A stretch of 64,000 nt of DNA from Anaerolineae bacterium (GTDB lineage Bacteria; Chloroflexota; Anaerolineae; 4572-78; J111). Below are positions 48,718 to 58,124 of this stretch, piece after piece. The translations under genes and the position numbers were made by a program. Numbering within the stretch: position 1 is the stretch's first letter; every line of letters starts with the position of its first letter. The notes below the pieces were generated by a model that saw only the letters and a program-made list of their open reading frames with translations, was not told where the DNA came from and searched no databases. The stretch is taken from assembly GCA_023151115.1 (NCBI GenBank), contig JAKLJP010000012.1:1-64000 (forward strand). Reading direction: 5' to 3'.

Positions 48718-51700
48718 TTACGAAGCCAGTTCGGCCAAGCCGTAAGGTAATGAGGCCAGCGGGACAGCTTCCGACATTCCCGGCCAGATGACAATCACTT
48801 CTGTGCCCTGCTCGCTCTGACTTTTGAGCTTCAAGATGGCCCCGATGGTTTCAGCCCGCTCGCGCATAATGCTGAGTCCCAGTCGGGCCGGTGGAATATG
48901 GTCGAGATCAAAGCCGCGTCCATCGTCGGTAATGCGTAGTTCTATCCCGTTTTGCAGCGCTTCCCCGTTGGTGGAGAAGGGGATAGACTGCAACTTCACC
49001 CCTACGTGGCTGGCTCCAGCATGCTTGGCGACATTATTTAGGGCCTCTTGAGCAATCCGGTACAAGGCAAGCTGCACTTCCGGAGGTAAAGGATCGCGGA
49101 ACTCAATGGTCAGGCTAACCTCAAGCATAGCCCGGCTGGCGACAGCTTCGGCTAACTGATTGAGCAAATCAGCCAGGGCCGTTTCGACCAAAGCTGTTGG
49201 CCGCAGCTCCAACAACAGGGTGCGCATCTCGGCCAGGGCGGAGCGGGTTAAACGGTGCAGCTCCGTCAAACAGCGCCGGCCTTCCTCGGGATGGCGTTCC
49301 CACAGGCGCGGCAGTACCTCCGCCGCCAGGCTGGCCGAAAACAAACTCTGTGAGACCGCATCATGCAGATCGTGGGCCAAGCGTTGGCGCTCCTGGAAGG
49401 TGGCCAACTCCTGAGCCTGTTCATACAGCCGGGCGTTTTCAATGGCGATGGCGGCCTGGTTGGCAAAGGCAATGGCCAGCTTGGCATGCCGGGCGGTATA
49501 GTAGTTGGGTTGGTCGTGATGGAGGCCCAACATACCAATAACCTGCTCCTTGATCATAAGCGGGACGCCCAGCCAGGAGCGGACATAGGCAAAGGCGGTT
49601 TCCAATCGTTCGCCCACCGACTCTCGAAATAGAAGGGCCAAAGGAGTCTCATCCTGAATATCAGGGATAATCACCGGCGTCTGTTGAACGATGACCTGTT
49701 GGAAAGCGCCCGCCTGTCTCATCCAAAACCGTAACTCTGAAATCGCCTGTTGCGGAATCGGCCCGCGGTGGGCCAGGGCAATCAGCGCCTCCCCTTCGGC
49801 CTTATAAATCGTCGCCCCAAAACAATCTACCACAATTTTAAGTTGATCCAGAATCAGCCCCAACAACCGCTCCATATCCAGGGTCGAGGCCAGGTTATGG
49901 GCCACCTCTAATAATGTAGCAAATTCGCGGGTCCGTTCTTCCACGCGTTGCTCCAGAGCAGAGGCCCGCGCTTTCCGCTCGGTGATGTCCTGAGCAATGG
50001 TCGAAGCCCCGGTAATTTTGCCGTTGCCATCTTTAATGGGCGAGATGGTTACGGCGACATCAATATGGCGGCCATCTTTTCTAACCCGCACGGTCTCATA
50101 CTGTTCAATACGCTGCCCCTGCTTAAGCTTCTCTAAAATTTTAGACAACTCATTGGGACGATCTGGCGGAACCAGAAGGGCAACCGAGCGCCCTTTGACC
50201 TCCTCGGCGGAATAGCCGTATAAATCCTCCGCCCCCCGGTTCCAGTTCATAATAATCCCTTCCAGGGTCTTGCCGATGATGGCGTCGTTCGACGACTCAA
50301 CAATGGCGGCCAGTTGCGCCTGGACTGCCTGCGCCCGTTTGCGCTCGGTGATGTCACGGATGACCGTCTGGACCGCCGGGTGGCCCTGATAGGTGATGGG
50401 CACGGCGGCGGATTCGACCTCGATACTGGCCCCGTCGAGGCGCATAAATTTTTCTTCAAGCAGGGGCACACCGCTGCCTTGCTCAAGTTGCTGCAACCGC
50501 AATTGAGCCACATCGAACGAGTCGGGATGAACAAAGTCGAGGATAGGCTTGCCGAGCAGTTGGTCAGGACTGGCTGCCCCCGCCAGGTGAACCCCCCGAG
50601 GATTAACGTAGACCAGTTTCCCTTCGACATAAATGATAATCGCATCGAAAGAGAGTTCCACCAGGCGGCGATAGCGTTCCTCACTCTCGCGCACCTGTTC
50701 AATCAAGTCACGCAGGTTGACCACCATCTGGTTAAAAGCGTTCGCCAATACCCCAATCTCATCGCGGGAGGTGACCTGAGCTTGATGGGTCAGGTCGCCG
50801 CCGGCAATAATGGTCGCTGCTTCGGTTAAGGCCTGCACCGGCCGGGAGATGCTGCGCGAGAGGGCTACGGCAATGCCGAACCCTAAAAAGACCGCCAGTA
50901 GCAAATCTCCGATTTCCAGAATGGTGGCGGTACCGATCGTCTGGTTAGAGGTTTGGACGGACTGCTGGAAGTCCGCCGAGGCATCGGCTCTGATCTCAGC
51001 CACGAGAGGTTCAATGCTATCGGCTTGCTCGCGATACCCATCAATGGCTGCGGCCAGGTCCCTGTCAACCTGGGTCAACTGCTGAAACAGGGCCAGATAT
51101 TCGTCGGCCAGGGTGTTCAGGCGGGCCTGGTCGGCGGCGTTCAAGTGGGTGGCGGCCAGGTGTTGTTTGAAACGGCCAATGAGTTGGGCGACTTGATCAA
51201 TGTCCTCTGAGTTGCCTCGCAGCAAATAATCTTTCTCATTACGACGAATGGACAGGATATCAATGGTCAGTTGATCCAGCTTAGCCCCGGCCACAGCTTG
51301 TTCCATCTGGTGAATTTTTGCCCGAAACTGACCTTCCAGACCGGTGTCAACATGCCCTCGTTGCTCTACTAAGGCCACGGCTTGAAGAAAAGCGGCCTCA
51401 TGGTCATCAATCAAAGTTTTGATTTGCCGAAAACGCATGCGATCTGCCTCACCTGTTTCCAGGCTAATGCCCTCATCGGCGTAGGTATGAATAGCAGCCA
51501 CTTGGTCCTGGACTCTGGAAACATATTCAGCTTCAGCCTCGCCAATCCCGATGGCTGGGTAACGCAAAAAGAAAGCTGTTTCGCTACGGCGGGCTTCGAG
51601 CAAGCTGATGGTGATCAGGTTAGAAAGCGTTTCCAGGCGGGCGCTCACCGTCGTCGTGGTTTCTACCTCGTTATTGACCCGGTTCAAGGCAAAAAAGCCA

Positions 51701-51786
51701 ATCATGTTCCCGGCAATGGTCAGGATGACAACCGTAGCAAAACCAACCACCAATTTATGACCAATAGACCAGGTCATATTTTTCAT
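48718..51786 (-). CDS. Membrane sensor histidine kinase with HBM-like, HAMP, PAS, PAS and GAF domains
   Basis: A 1,022-residue NarX/LiaS-type kinase. A first membrane helix (about 9-30) is followed by a long helical extracytoplasmic sensor (about 35-310) with RRSETAFFLRYP and RRNEKDYLLRGN, features of helical bimodular (HBM) sensors. After a second helix come HAMP (about 335-390), two PAS domains (about 400-515 and 520-640), a coiled linker and GAF (about 650-800). The HisKA_3 phosphoacceptor is His805 in RLAHDLHDAVSQSLF, and the ATPase part has EALNNVAKHAGASH, ITDDGRGFD and LGLSIMRERAETIGA. ATG at 51786 has AAAGGA eight bases upstream. It is in an operon with the NarL-type regulator. HBM sensors often bind organic acids. 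Confidence 0.93.
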   Translation of the reverse strand: MKNMTWSIGHKLVVGFATVVILTIAGNMIGFFALNRVNNEVETTTTVSARLETLSNLITISLLEARRSETAFFLRYPAIGIGEAEAEYVSRVQDQVAAIHTYADEGISLETGEADRMRFRQIKTLIDDHEAAFLQAVALVEQRGHVDTGLEGQFRAKIHQMEQAVAGAKLDQLTIDILSIRRNEKDYLLRGNSEDIDQVAQLIGRFKQHLAATHLNAADQARLNTLADEYLALFQQLTQVDRDLAAAIDGYREQADSIEPLVAEIRADASADFQQSVQTSNQTIGTATILEIGDLLLAVFLGFGIAVALSRSISRPVQALTEAATIIAGGDLTHQAQVTSRDEIGVLANAFNQMVVNLRDLIEQVRESEERYRRLVELSFDAIIIYVEGKLVYVNPRGVHLAGAASPDQLLGKPILDFVHPDSFDVAQLRLQQLEQGSGVPLLEEKFMRLDGASIEVESAAVPITYQGHPAVQTVIRDITERKRAQAVQAQLAAIVESSNDAIIGKTLEGIIMNWNRGAEDLYGYSAEEVKGRSVALLVPPDRPNELSKILEKLKQGQRIEQYETVRVRKDGRHIDVAVTISPIKDGNGKITGASTIAQDITERKARASALEQRVEERTREFATLLEVAHNLASTLDMERLLGLILDQLKIVVDCFGATIYKAEGEALIALAHRGPIPQQAISELRFWMRQAGAFQQVIVQQTPVIIPDIQDETPLALLFRESVGERLETAFAYVRSWLGVPLMIKEQVIGMLGLHHDQPNYYTARHAKLAIAFANQAAIAIENARLYEQAQELATFQERQRLAHDLHDAVSQSLFSASLAAEVLPRLWERHPEEGRRCLTELHRLTRSALAEMRTLLLELRPTALVETALADLLNQLAEAVASRAMLEVSLTIEFRDPLPPEVQLALYRIAQEALNNVAKHAGASHVGVKLQSIPFSTNGEALQNGIELRITDDGRGFDLDHIPPARLGLSIMRERAETIGAILKLKSQSEQGTEVIVIWPGMSEAVPLASLPYGLAELAS

Positions 51787-51981
51787 GGTTATTGTCCTTT
51801 CACCGGCTAATAAACCGACGACATTGACCCCAGAAAAATTGATTGTACTCAAGGGATTAAATCCATTATAGCATAGCTGAAACTAGATCAGTAATAAGTG
51901 TAGTACTTTTGACCTTTTGCTGTATATAAATATGCAAAACCACAGCTATTAACCTTCAAGGCCAAGAATCGGGAGGGTATT

Positions 51982-52611
51982 TTGGAAGCAAGTAACGAAA
52001 AGTTGATCCAGGCTTGCCGATGGGGTGATCCGCTGGCCTGGGAAACATTGATCATGCGCTATCAACGGCTGGTTTACACCATCCCTCGCCGGGTAGGGCT
52101 GGATCAGGATCGCTCCGCCGAGGTGGCTCAGCGGGTCTTTGAGAAGTTGGTAAAGTACCTGGATCGGATTGAACAGCCGGATCGGATTGGGGCCTGGCTG
52201 GTTACCACAACCCGCCGCGAAGCCTGGCGCTTAAGCCAACAAGAAGGCTCAACCCAACCTCTCCCTGCCGACGACGGTGAAGATGAGAGCAATGAGTTGC
52301 CCTGCGAGGCGCTGCTGCCCGATGAGATTCTGCTGCGCCTGGAAGAGCAGCACACCGTCCGCACGGCCGTGGGTGAATTGGACGAGCGCTGCCGCTGCCT
52401 GTTGACCATGCTCTTCTACCGTTCTGAGCCACTTTCTTATGCAGAAGTTGCTGCCGCCTTGGCTATGACCGAAGGCAGCATCGGTCCCACCCGCAGCCGT
52501 TGTTTACAGAAGTTGCGCCGTCTTTTGGATAAATTGGGCTGCTCCTTTATGCTCGACCTGGAATATGTGGATGCTTTGGGTCTAATCCTGGACGGGTTAG
52601 GCCAACTCTAA
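51982..52611 (+). CDS. ECF-like sigma-70 factor, paralogue of the one at 58579
   Basis: A 209-residue sigma factor. Region 2 (about 5-75) contains LIMRYQRLVYTIPRRVGLDQ, and region 4 (about 130-190) contains LDERCRCLLTMLFYRSEP and IGPTRSRCLQKLRRLLDKLG. It starts with TTG, with GGGAGGG four bases upstream; the paralogue begins at the corresponding ATG, confirming the choice. The two share most residues throughout. Here no zf-HC2 anti-sigma gene follows; a strong terminator and repeats come instead. It is divergent from the histidine kinase, sharing a 195-base intergenic region. It may have lost its partner or be controlled in trans. Confidence 0.9.
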   Translation: MEASNEKLIQACRWGDPLAWETLIMRYQRLVYTIPRRVGLDQDRSAEVAQRVFEKLVKYLDRIEQPDRIGAWLVTTTRREAWRLSQQEGSTQPLPADDGEDESNELPCEALLPDEILLRLEEQHTVRTAVGELDERCRCLLTMLFYRSEPLSYAEVAAALAMTEGSIGPTRSRCLQKLRRLLDKLGCSFMLDLEYVDALGLILDGLGQL

Positions 52612-52678
52612 TTAACCTTTGCTACCGTTGTCGTGCCAATTCACTCTTCCTTACACCAGCGTTGACGCCAGATAATTA

Positions 52679-52783
52679 AATTCAGTAAATCACGAATTGA
52701 GGAGTCAGCACCCCCAGGTGCGGCTCCGCTCGACCCGTAGGCGTGCCCGCTTCGCGTCCTCAAAATTGTGATCTGCTGAAATT
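52679..52783. repeat. Long palindromic repeat, family 2, copy 2 (reversed)
   Basis: It starts AATTCAGTAAATCACGAATT and ends CAAAATTGTGATCTGCTGAA, with GCGTGCCCGCTTCGCGTCC inside. It is the reverse complement of the 5889-5992 element with small changes. Confidence 0.75.
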
Positions 52784-52800
52784 AAGAAAAACTCATACTC

Positions 52801-52840
52801 GACCCGCCGAGCATCAGAGTTGCTCGGCGGGTCATCATTT
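52801..52840 (+). terminator. Rho-independent terminator after the sigma gene
   Basis: GACCCGCCGAGCA and TGCTCGGCGGGTC form a perfect 13-bp stem with a seven-base loop, followed by ATCATTTTTA. It lies about 190 bases after the sigma stop codon, beyond the repeat, which suggests the repeat was inserted between them. Confidence 0.85.
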
Positions 52841-52875
52841 TTACTCTAGATCAAAAATCTCTTTAAAGAGCAACA

Positions 52876-52903
52876 TTCAAGGCGGAAAAGAACCCGCCTT
52901 GAA
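52876..52903. terminator. Second hairpin, possibly the terminator of a lost gene
   Basis: TTCAAGGCGG and CCGCCTTGAA pair perfectly around an eight-base loop. It is followed by TGATTTAG with only a short T-run, so it is a weaker terminator or a simple palindrome. Confidence 0.5.
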
Positions 52904-52912
52904 TGATTTAGA

Positions 52913-53008
52913 CTCAGTGGATCCAATTTTGAGGAGCCAGTACGCCCACGTGCGGCGGTGTTCGGCACGTGGGCGTGCCTCACTCCTCGGAGAATTGGAT
53001 ATACTGAG
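52913..53008. repeat. Long palindromic repeat, family 2, related copy
   Basis: The outer arms CTCAGTGGATCCAATT and GAATTGGATATACTGAG enclose GTACGCCCACGTGC...GCACGTGGGCGTGC. It shares the GAGGAGCCAG/ACGCC words and general design of the family but differs at the ends. It lies 34 bases from the stop of the next gene on the minus strand. Confidence 0.65.
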
Positions 53009-53042
53009 ACTGATTTATAGATTTGTCTTGAACTGTTTTTAA

Positions 53043-53606
53043 CTACAATCTAGCGCATTGATCCTCTTTGCTGGAAGCAGTATTGCCACTCCCCGTAGGC
53101 GCCGGCTTGTTGGCCTGGCACTGTAGAGCGCCATCAACAGTGTTGCGTGAGATCTGTAGTCCACTGCCCGTATTTTGATTAGCTTGCAGATTGCCGCCAA
53201 TTCTGTTTTTGGATAAAACAAATTTGCCCCTGTTCTGTTCGAGTTGTAGATCACCGTTAATTTGTGTCGCTTTGACCTGAGCATCACGCCCTTGTTTGAT
53301 TTGGATGCTACCCCCCACAAATGAATTCAATACTACAACATTGGCATGCCCTTCGGCTTGAATATTACCATCAACTCTGGCCCCATCAGTGTTCAACCGA
53401 GCGCCGGTCTTGACAATAACGTTGCCTTCAACTCTGGTCCCTTTTAAGGTACAACTGGCCCCATCCGGCACCACTACATTATCACGGGTAACTTTGCCCA
53501 GGGTACCTCGACACACAAAATCATCAGCCGCCGCAGGAGACACACTGCCGGCCAGCAGTAAAACCATAACCAAAAGACTTACAAGGAACATCAATCGCGT
53601 TTTCAT
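53043..53606 (-). CDS. Secreted protein with bactofilin-like / beta-helix repeats
   Basis: A 187-residue secreted protein. The signal peptide is at 1-27 (MFLVSLLVMVLLLAGSVSP, AAADD). The mature part is built of about 20-residue turns: DNVVVPDGASCTLKGTRVEG, NVIVKTGARLNTDGARVDG, NIQAEGHANVVVLNSFVGG, SIQIKQGRDAQVKATQING, DLQLEQNRGKFVLSKNRIGG and NLQANQNTGSGLQISRNTVDG. The GN/GD start of each turn is typical of a right-handed beta-helix. Several Cys near both ends may form disulfides. No enzyme motif is seen, so it is probably a structural surface or exported protein. The family has been seen in actinobacteria and Chloroflexota without known function. It is monocistronic. Confidence 0.85.
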   Translation of the reverse strand: MKTRLMFLVSLLVMVLLLAGSVSPAAADDFVCRGTLGKVTRDNVVVPDGASCTLKGTRVEGNVIVKTGARLNTDGARVDGNIQAEGHANVVVLNSFVGGSIQIKQGRDAQVKATQINGDLQLEQNRGKFVLSKNRIGGNLQANQNTGSGLQISRNTVDGALQCQANKPAPTGSGNTASSKEDQCARL

Positions 53607-53774
53607 TAAAGTTAATCTCCTTCTCTAACTACTTTTTTCGATAAGTTGGTTAAGGGTCTTTAGCGCGCTTCAGTACCTTACACTATAATAGAGCCGCCTT
53701 AATGGTTAAAAATACATCTCAGTTTAATTGGTTTCAGTGAATTAATGTTTTTAGCCAGTTCACTGGGGCCCCTA

Positions 53775-55001
53775 TCACAGTACACCTGCGGCCAGAGCAG
53801 GGGCCAGCTCGCTGCGTCGCTTGAGTCTGAAATCGGCATGGTGATTGAGTTTTTTACCTACCAGGATGAAGCGCAGGACACGCTCAGTGGCGCGGGTCAG
53901 CAAGTCAGAAGCATGATCAATGGCTTCTGTAAGTGTGCAAGGCGCTTCCAGGATGCTCAAAAACGAGTCAATACCAATACCAAAATTTACCTCAGCGCCC
54001 TGGCCGATGGTTCCGGTCAGAGCAATGACCGGCAGACCATACGCTTTAGCTCGTCGGGCTACTTCAGCCGGGATTTTGCCGGCAGGTGTTTGAAAGTCAA
54101 TCCCTCCTTCAGCCGTAATCACTAAATCGGCCTCACGCAATTGGCTATCTAGTTCCAGATAGCGCATAACAATCTCATAGCGAGGGTGTAATTGAGCGCC
54201 CAATAAGGCACACAGTCCTGCCCCCAACCCACCGGAAGCGCCGCCGCCCGGTATCTCACGCACGTCCAACCCGGTCTGGTTTTGGATGACGCCAGCGTAA
54301 CGTTCCAGGGCGGCTGCCAGTCGCTCCACCGTTTCCGGCGAAGCCCCTTTTTGGGGCCCAAACACACGGGCCACGCCTTTGGGCCCGCAGAGGAGATTGT
54401 GCCAGTTGCAGGCTACGTCAATCTGTATTTGCCCCAGACGGGGATCACGTTGGCTCAGATCAAGCCGGGCCAGTTTGCCTAACTCACCACCGCCCCACCC
54501 CAACTCGTGACCTGTTATGTCTAATAGGCGCACACCCAACGCTTGGGCCATTCCGGCTCCGCCATCATTGGTGCCAGAGTCACCGCAACCAACCAGAATC
54601 CGCTCCGCGCCAGCATCGAGCGCGGCTTTAATCAACTCACCTACCCCATAGGTAGTCGTGATCAGTGGGTCGCGCTGATCTCTGGGGACCAGTCGCAGCC
54701 CAGCGGCCGCTGCCATTTCCAATACCGCCGTGTTGGGGCCAGAGCCACCCATGAACCCAAAGTGGCTTACCACCGGCTGGCCGACCGGCCCGGTGACAGT
54801 CAGGCTATGCAGTCTGCCGCCGGTGGCCTTGACCAGGGCCTTGGTGAAGCCCTCGCCGCCATCTACCAGTGGCGCTTTCCACACCTGGGCAGTGGGTAAA
54901 ACACGCCGGATGCCTTGCTCAATGCAGTCAGCCACTTCATCTGCATCTAAACTTTCTTTGAAACCTGAAGGGGCAATTAAAATTCGTAGGGTCATAATCA
55001 T
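53775..55001 (-). CDS. Glycerate kinase, GarK/GlxK family
   Basis: A 408-residue enzyme phosphorylating D-glycerate with ATP, linking glyoxylate, glycolate or serine metabolism to glycolysis. Family landmarks are LRILIAPSGFKESLDADEVA, APLVDGGEGFTKALV, AVLEMAAAAGLRLVPRDQRD, TTYGVGELIKAALDAG, GCGDSGTNDGGAGMAQALG, PGGGASGGLGAGLCALLGAQ, DLVITAEGGIDFQTPAGKIP and VIALTGTIG. All are intact and the length is slightly above the usual 380. ATG at 55001 lies four bases after AAGGAG; another ATG two codons on is equally plausible. The gene is alone on its strand. The GlcG-type remnant at 20654 hints that glycolate-related genes existed elsewhere in the window, but this is no proof of a pathway. Confidence 0.94.
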   Translation of the reverse strand: MIMTLRILIAPSGFKESLDADEVADCIEQGIRRVLPTAQVWKAPLVDGGEGFTKALVKATGGRLHSLTVTGPVGQPVVSHFGFMGGSGPNTAVLEMAAAAGLRLVPRDQRDPLITTTYGVGELIKAALDAGAERILVGCGDSGTNDGGAGMAQALGVRLLDITGHELGWGGGELGKLARLDLSQRDPRLGQIQIDVACNWHNLLCGPKGVARVFGPQKGASPETVERLAAALERYAGVIQNQTGLDVREIPGGGASGGLGAGLCALLGAQLHPRYEIVMRYLELDSQLREADLVITAEGGIDFQTPAGKIPAEVARRAKAYGLPVIALTGTIGQGAEVNFGIGIDSFLSILEAPCTLTEAIDHASDLLTRATERVLRFILVGKKLNHHADFRLKRRSELAPALAAGVL

Positions 55002-55070
55002 TTATCTCCTTGAAGGTAACTTAATCGGGTAACAAGATGGCAAACTGTTGAACTAATCGCTGCTTATACT

Positions 55071-55460
55071 TTATTGGCTATTTTCATCATTGGAGGGCGT
55101 CAAACTCTTGAGCAGGGTCAGTAAGTCGTTGATATCAAATGGCTTGGATAAGCACTTGACCACCCCTTGTTGCAACAACGGTTCAATAGTCGCTTGTGTG
55201 GCCTGCCCACTCATTAAAATGATCGGCACATCCACCCCTTGTTGCTGTAACCATTCTACCAACTGGCGACCATTGACACGAGGCATTTCAACATCACTGA
55301 TGACAGCAACGATACGCGATCTGTGTTCGGAATAATAATGCATAGCCTCCAGACCATCAGCAGCCGGAAGAACCTCATAAATCTCACTTAGCAAGTCGGT
55401 AAGCATATCACGGGTATGGGCATAATCATCAACCACAAGAAGTGTTGGCTTGATAGGCAT
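55071..55460 (-). CDS. CheY-like single-domain response regulator
   Basis: A 129-residue receiver with no output domain. The acidic pair is Asp11/Asp12 (LLVVDDYAHTRDML), the phosphoacceptor Asp56 (AVISDVEMPRVNG), the Ser84 of ILMSGQ and Lys106 in CLSKPFDIND. All the residues needed for phosphorylation are present. AGGAG precedes the ATG. No kinase gene is adjacent. It lies between glycerate kinase and the SLC13 fusion gene, all on the minus strand, but with a palindromic repeat on the upstream side, so it is probably its own unit. The partner could be a hybrid or soluble kinase elsewhere. Confidence 0.93.
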   Translation of the reverse strand: MPIKPTLLVVDDYAHTRDMLTDLLSEIYEVLPAADGLEAMHYYSEHRSRIVAVISDVEMPRVNGRQLVEWLQQQGVDVPIILMSGQATQATIEPLLQQGVVKCLSKPFDINDLLTLLKSLTPSNDENSQ

Positions 55461-55486
55461 AATAAACTCCTCAATTCATGTTTAGT

Positions 55487-55574
55487 ACCTATCCGAAAAC
55501 CTCCGTAGAGGATGCATCCCTATGCGTCCTCGGCTTGCATAGGGATGCAAGCCTACGGGTTTTCGGATAGGCTC
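55487..55574. repeat. Cloverleaf-like palindromic repeat, family 1, copy 3
   Basis: The outer arms ACCTATCCGAAAAC and GTTTTCGGATAGGC enclose GGATGCATCCCTATGCGTCC and GCTTGCATAGGGATGCAAGC hairpins. The right end touches the TAA (55575-55577) of the SLC13 fusion gene, so it may act as that gene's transcription end. Confidence 0.8.
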
Positions 55575-58124
55575 TTAGTAGACCGCCGGTCGAGCCAAGC
55601 CCCAATCGTCGCTGTGCCCCACTCCTTCTTTGACCAAACGTTCCCCATTGCCATCCACCCCGATGGCGTTGATGCGCCATCCACCAAAGGCATCGGTGCG
55701 GAAATAGATTTCTTGGCCATCCCGGCTAAAAACAGGGGTTATATCGCTGCCGGAACGACTCGTCAACGGTTGTAGGTTGCCATCGGCCAACCGCAGCCGA
55801 TAAATGTCCCAGTTGCCCCCACCCTGGTCAGAGGTAAAAGCCAGATATTGGCCGGTAGGCGACCAGACTGGGAAGCTGTCGTTACTGTGGAAGGTTAGTT
55901 GCTTACCCTCACCGCCGGCAATATTGACCTGCCACAAGCCGCAGCCAGGGAGACAAGCTTTGATTGCCAATTTTTGACTGTCGGAAACCCAGGCCGGTTG
56001 CTCGCCAAAAAAACGGCTGATGCTCCGGCCATCTCTAGCATCAACAACCATAATTTCGTGGGCTGTATCCGGCGGCCCGATCTCAAAAGCCAGCTTGGAA
56101 CCGTCAGGCGACCAGATGATGTTTTTTATATGATCCTGGGCTACCAGGAGCCTGGGACTGCCGCCGCTGGCATCAATCAGCCAAACTCCACTGCCCTGCT
56201 GGAACAGGCCACCCAATTGATTGATGGCCGGCTCACCAAAAAAAGCCAGGGTTGTGCCATCGGGCGACCAGGTTGGGGCGGCGGCGTAGAGATGCAGACT
56301 GCCATTTAACAGGTCCCCCCCGGCTGTTACCAAGCCCAAAGCGTGACCCTGGCCGCTGCTTTGGACATAAACGATTTTGTTCGCTGTTTGGCGAGCCGGC
56401 AGTGGGGTGGGGGATGAGATAGGCGAAGGGGTGGGTGAGGGCAGAACGGTGGCTGTCGCTTCCCTGGCGGCGGCAAGGACCGGCAGGGTAGCCGACGGCT
56501 TAAGCACGTCTACGATTTTGGGCGTTGGGGAGGCGGCAGGTTGCGCTGTTGGTTTGGGTTTAACAGGTGTCGGTCTACGGCTAATGTAGTCGTTGAGCGA
56601 AGGGTCTTGCCAGGTTGGAGCCTGGGGCGGAGCTGTTGGGATTTGGTGGGTCAGCTCCAGTCCCAACCAGGGCCAGACAAAAAAGGCAAAGGTCAGCAAC
56701 AGCCCAAAATGGAACGGCAGCAAGACCGAACTGAGCCGTAACAGATCACGGGGTTCAAAGGTAGCCCCTTCGAGCCGGCCAAACATAGCCACCGGCTTGG
56801 CGCTGACCGGCAAGGTCAAGCAGAAACCGGCAGCGGCGGTCGAGAGAAAAGCCAGGGTAATCGGATTGTAGCCGAGCGACACGGCTAACAGCACCACCAG
56901 TGGAATTAATACCGATGAACGAGCCGTGCGTGAGGTAATGAGCAAATGAGATAACAGTGAAACTACCGCTACGGCTGAAACAACCCAGATAGCCGACCCC
57001 GCAGATCCATCCTGGAAGCTGCTGAACATATTTTTAACCAACCACTCTGCCCCGCCTGACTCGGTTAGTCCTTCACCCAGTTCCAGTGTGGCCGCCATAA
57101 ACAATAACATGTCCCAATTGACCGCTTTGAGACCATCTTTGAAAGTAATGATACGAGGATTGGGTAAAGTTACAGCCAGCGCACCCAGAATGGCAATAAT
57201 CGTGCCGTTGAAACCATGCAGGGCCTCAGTAGCCCACAAAAGCATTAACACCAGCACTACGCCAAGCACGTACCATTCTTTACGGTTGAGGGAGGGAGTC
57301 AGTGTAGGGCTATCTTTTTCGCTTGCCCCGGCCAGTTGAGCCGAGGTCAGTTGTAGCGGTCGTCGCCGTTCATCTCGATTCAAAAATAGATGCAGAATGA
57401 CCCAGGTTGAGCCAAAACAACTCACCAGGGCAAAAGGTAAACCCAGCACGAGCCAGTAACCAAAACCGATCCGTTCGCCGCCCATACGGGCCAGGATTTC
57501 GGCGGTGACCAGGTGCGCGCCCGCCCCCAGCAACGAAGCGACAGCGGATAGTAAAATCACTGTTGGAAAGAGCAAGGCCAGAGCGCGATTAACACGCCGG
57601 TCATCAAGGCTGCTGCTGAGGGCAACAAAGATAGGTACCAGTAACGCGGCTCGGCCCGACGTAGCCGGAATGATAAACGCGGTCAGCATGATAGCTGCGG
57701 TCAAGGCATAAAAAAGTTGGCTCACCGAACGCGCCTTGCCCGCTACGGTTAGGGCTAACCGGCGTGATAAACCTGATGAGTTTACGGCCGCGGCAATGAT
57801 AAATGAGGCCAACAGGAGCCAGATCATTGGGTCGCCCAGGGTGGCAAAAAATTCTTCCGGCTCGTCAATGCCCACCAGGGCAAAGGAACTAGCTGCAACC
57901 AGGGCTACATAAGTATCGTTGATATCGGTGAAGATCCAGGCCAGCACAGCCAGGCCAAAAACAATAAAGGCCAAACGGGCCTGCTCGCTGAGTTGGGGCA
58001 AGCCAAACCAAACACCAGTGGTAAGGCCAGCCGCCAGGAGTAGCCCCAACAGCAGTCGCCAGGACCAGGTTCGTTGCAGGTCAATTTTTGGAGCAGATGT
58101 TTGAATCCTGTTGGTGGTAATCAC
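55575..58124 (-). CDS. SLC13/DASS-type transporter fused to a TolB-like beta-propeller
   Basis: An 849-residue fusion. Residues about 20-480 are a polytopic transporter of the SLC13/ion-transporter superfamily: INDTYVALVAASSFALVGID, LLLASFIIAAAVNSSGLSRR, FIIPATSGRAALLVP, NWDMLLFMAATLELGEGLTE and FCLTLPVSAKPVAMFG. These proteins carry dicarboxylates, sulfate or similar anions. A Pro/Thr-rich linker (about 515-585) is followed by a propeller of about 260 residues: APTWSPDGTTLAFFG, NIIWSPDGSKLAFEIG, FPVWSPTGQYLAFTSDQGGG and TPVFSRDGQEIYFRTD. The linker type implies the propeller is outside the membrane. It starts with GTG, with GAGG 12 bases upstream. Transporter-propeller fusions are unusual; the propeller may capture ligand or bind a surface partner. 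Confidence 0.87.
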   Translation of the reverse strand: MITTNRIQTSAPKIDLQRTWSWRLLLGLLLAAGLTTGVWFGLPQLSEQARLAFIVFGLAVLAWIFTDINDTYVALVAASSFALVGIDEPEEFFATLGDPMIWLLLASFIIAAAVNSSGLSRRLALTVAGKARSVSQLFYALTAAIMLTAFIIPATSGRAALLVPIFVALSSSLDDRRVNRALALLFPTVILLSAVASLLGAGAHLVTAEILARMGGERIGFGYWLVLGLPFALVSCFGSTWVILHLFLNRDERRRPLQLTSAQLAGASEKDSPTLTPSLNRKEWYVLGVVLVLMLLWATEALHGFNGTIIAILGALAVTLPNPRIITFKDGLKAVNWDMLLFMAATLELGEGLTESGGAEWLVKNMFSSFQDGSAGSAIWVVSAVAVVSLLSHLLITSRTARSSVLIPLVVLLAVSLGYNPITLAFLSTAAAGFCLTLPVSAKPVAMFGRLEGATFEPRDLLRLSSVLLPFHFGLLLTFAFFVWPWLGLELTHQIPTAPPQAPTWQDPSLNDYISRRPTPVKPKPTAQPAASPTPKIVDVLKPSATLPVLAAAREATATVLPSPTPSPISSPTPLPARQTANKIVYVQSSGQGHALGLVTAGGDLLNGSLHLYAAAPTWSPDGTTLAFFGEPAINQLGGLFQQGSGVWLIDASGGSPRLLVAQDHIKNIIWSPDGSKLAFEIGPPDTAHEIMVVDARDGRSISRFFGEQPAWVSDSQKLAIKACLPGCGLWQVNIAGGEGKQLTFHSNDSFPVWSPTGQYLAFTSDQGGGNWDIYRLRLADGNLQPLTSRSGSDITPVFSRDGQEIYFRTDAFGGWRINAIGVDGNGERLVKEGVGHSDDWGLARPAVY

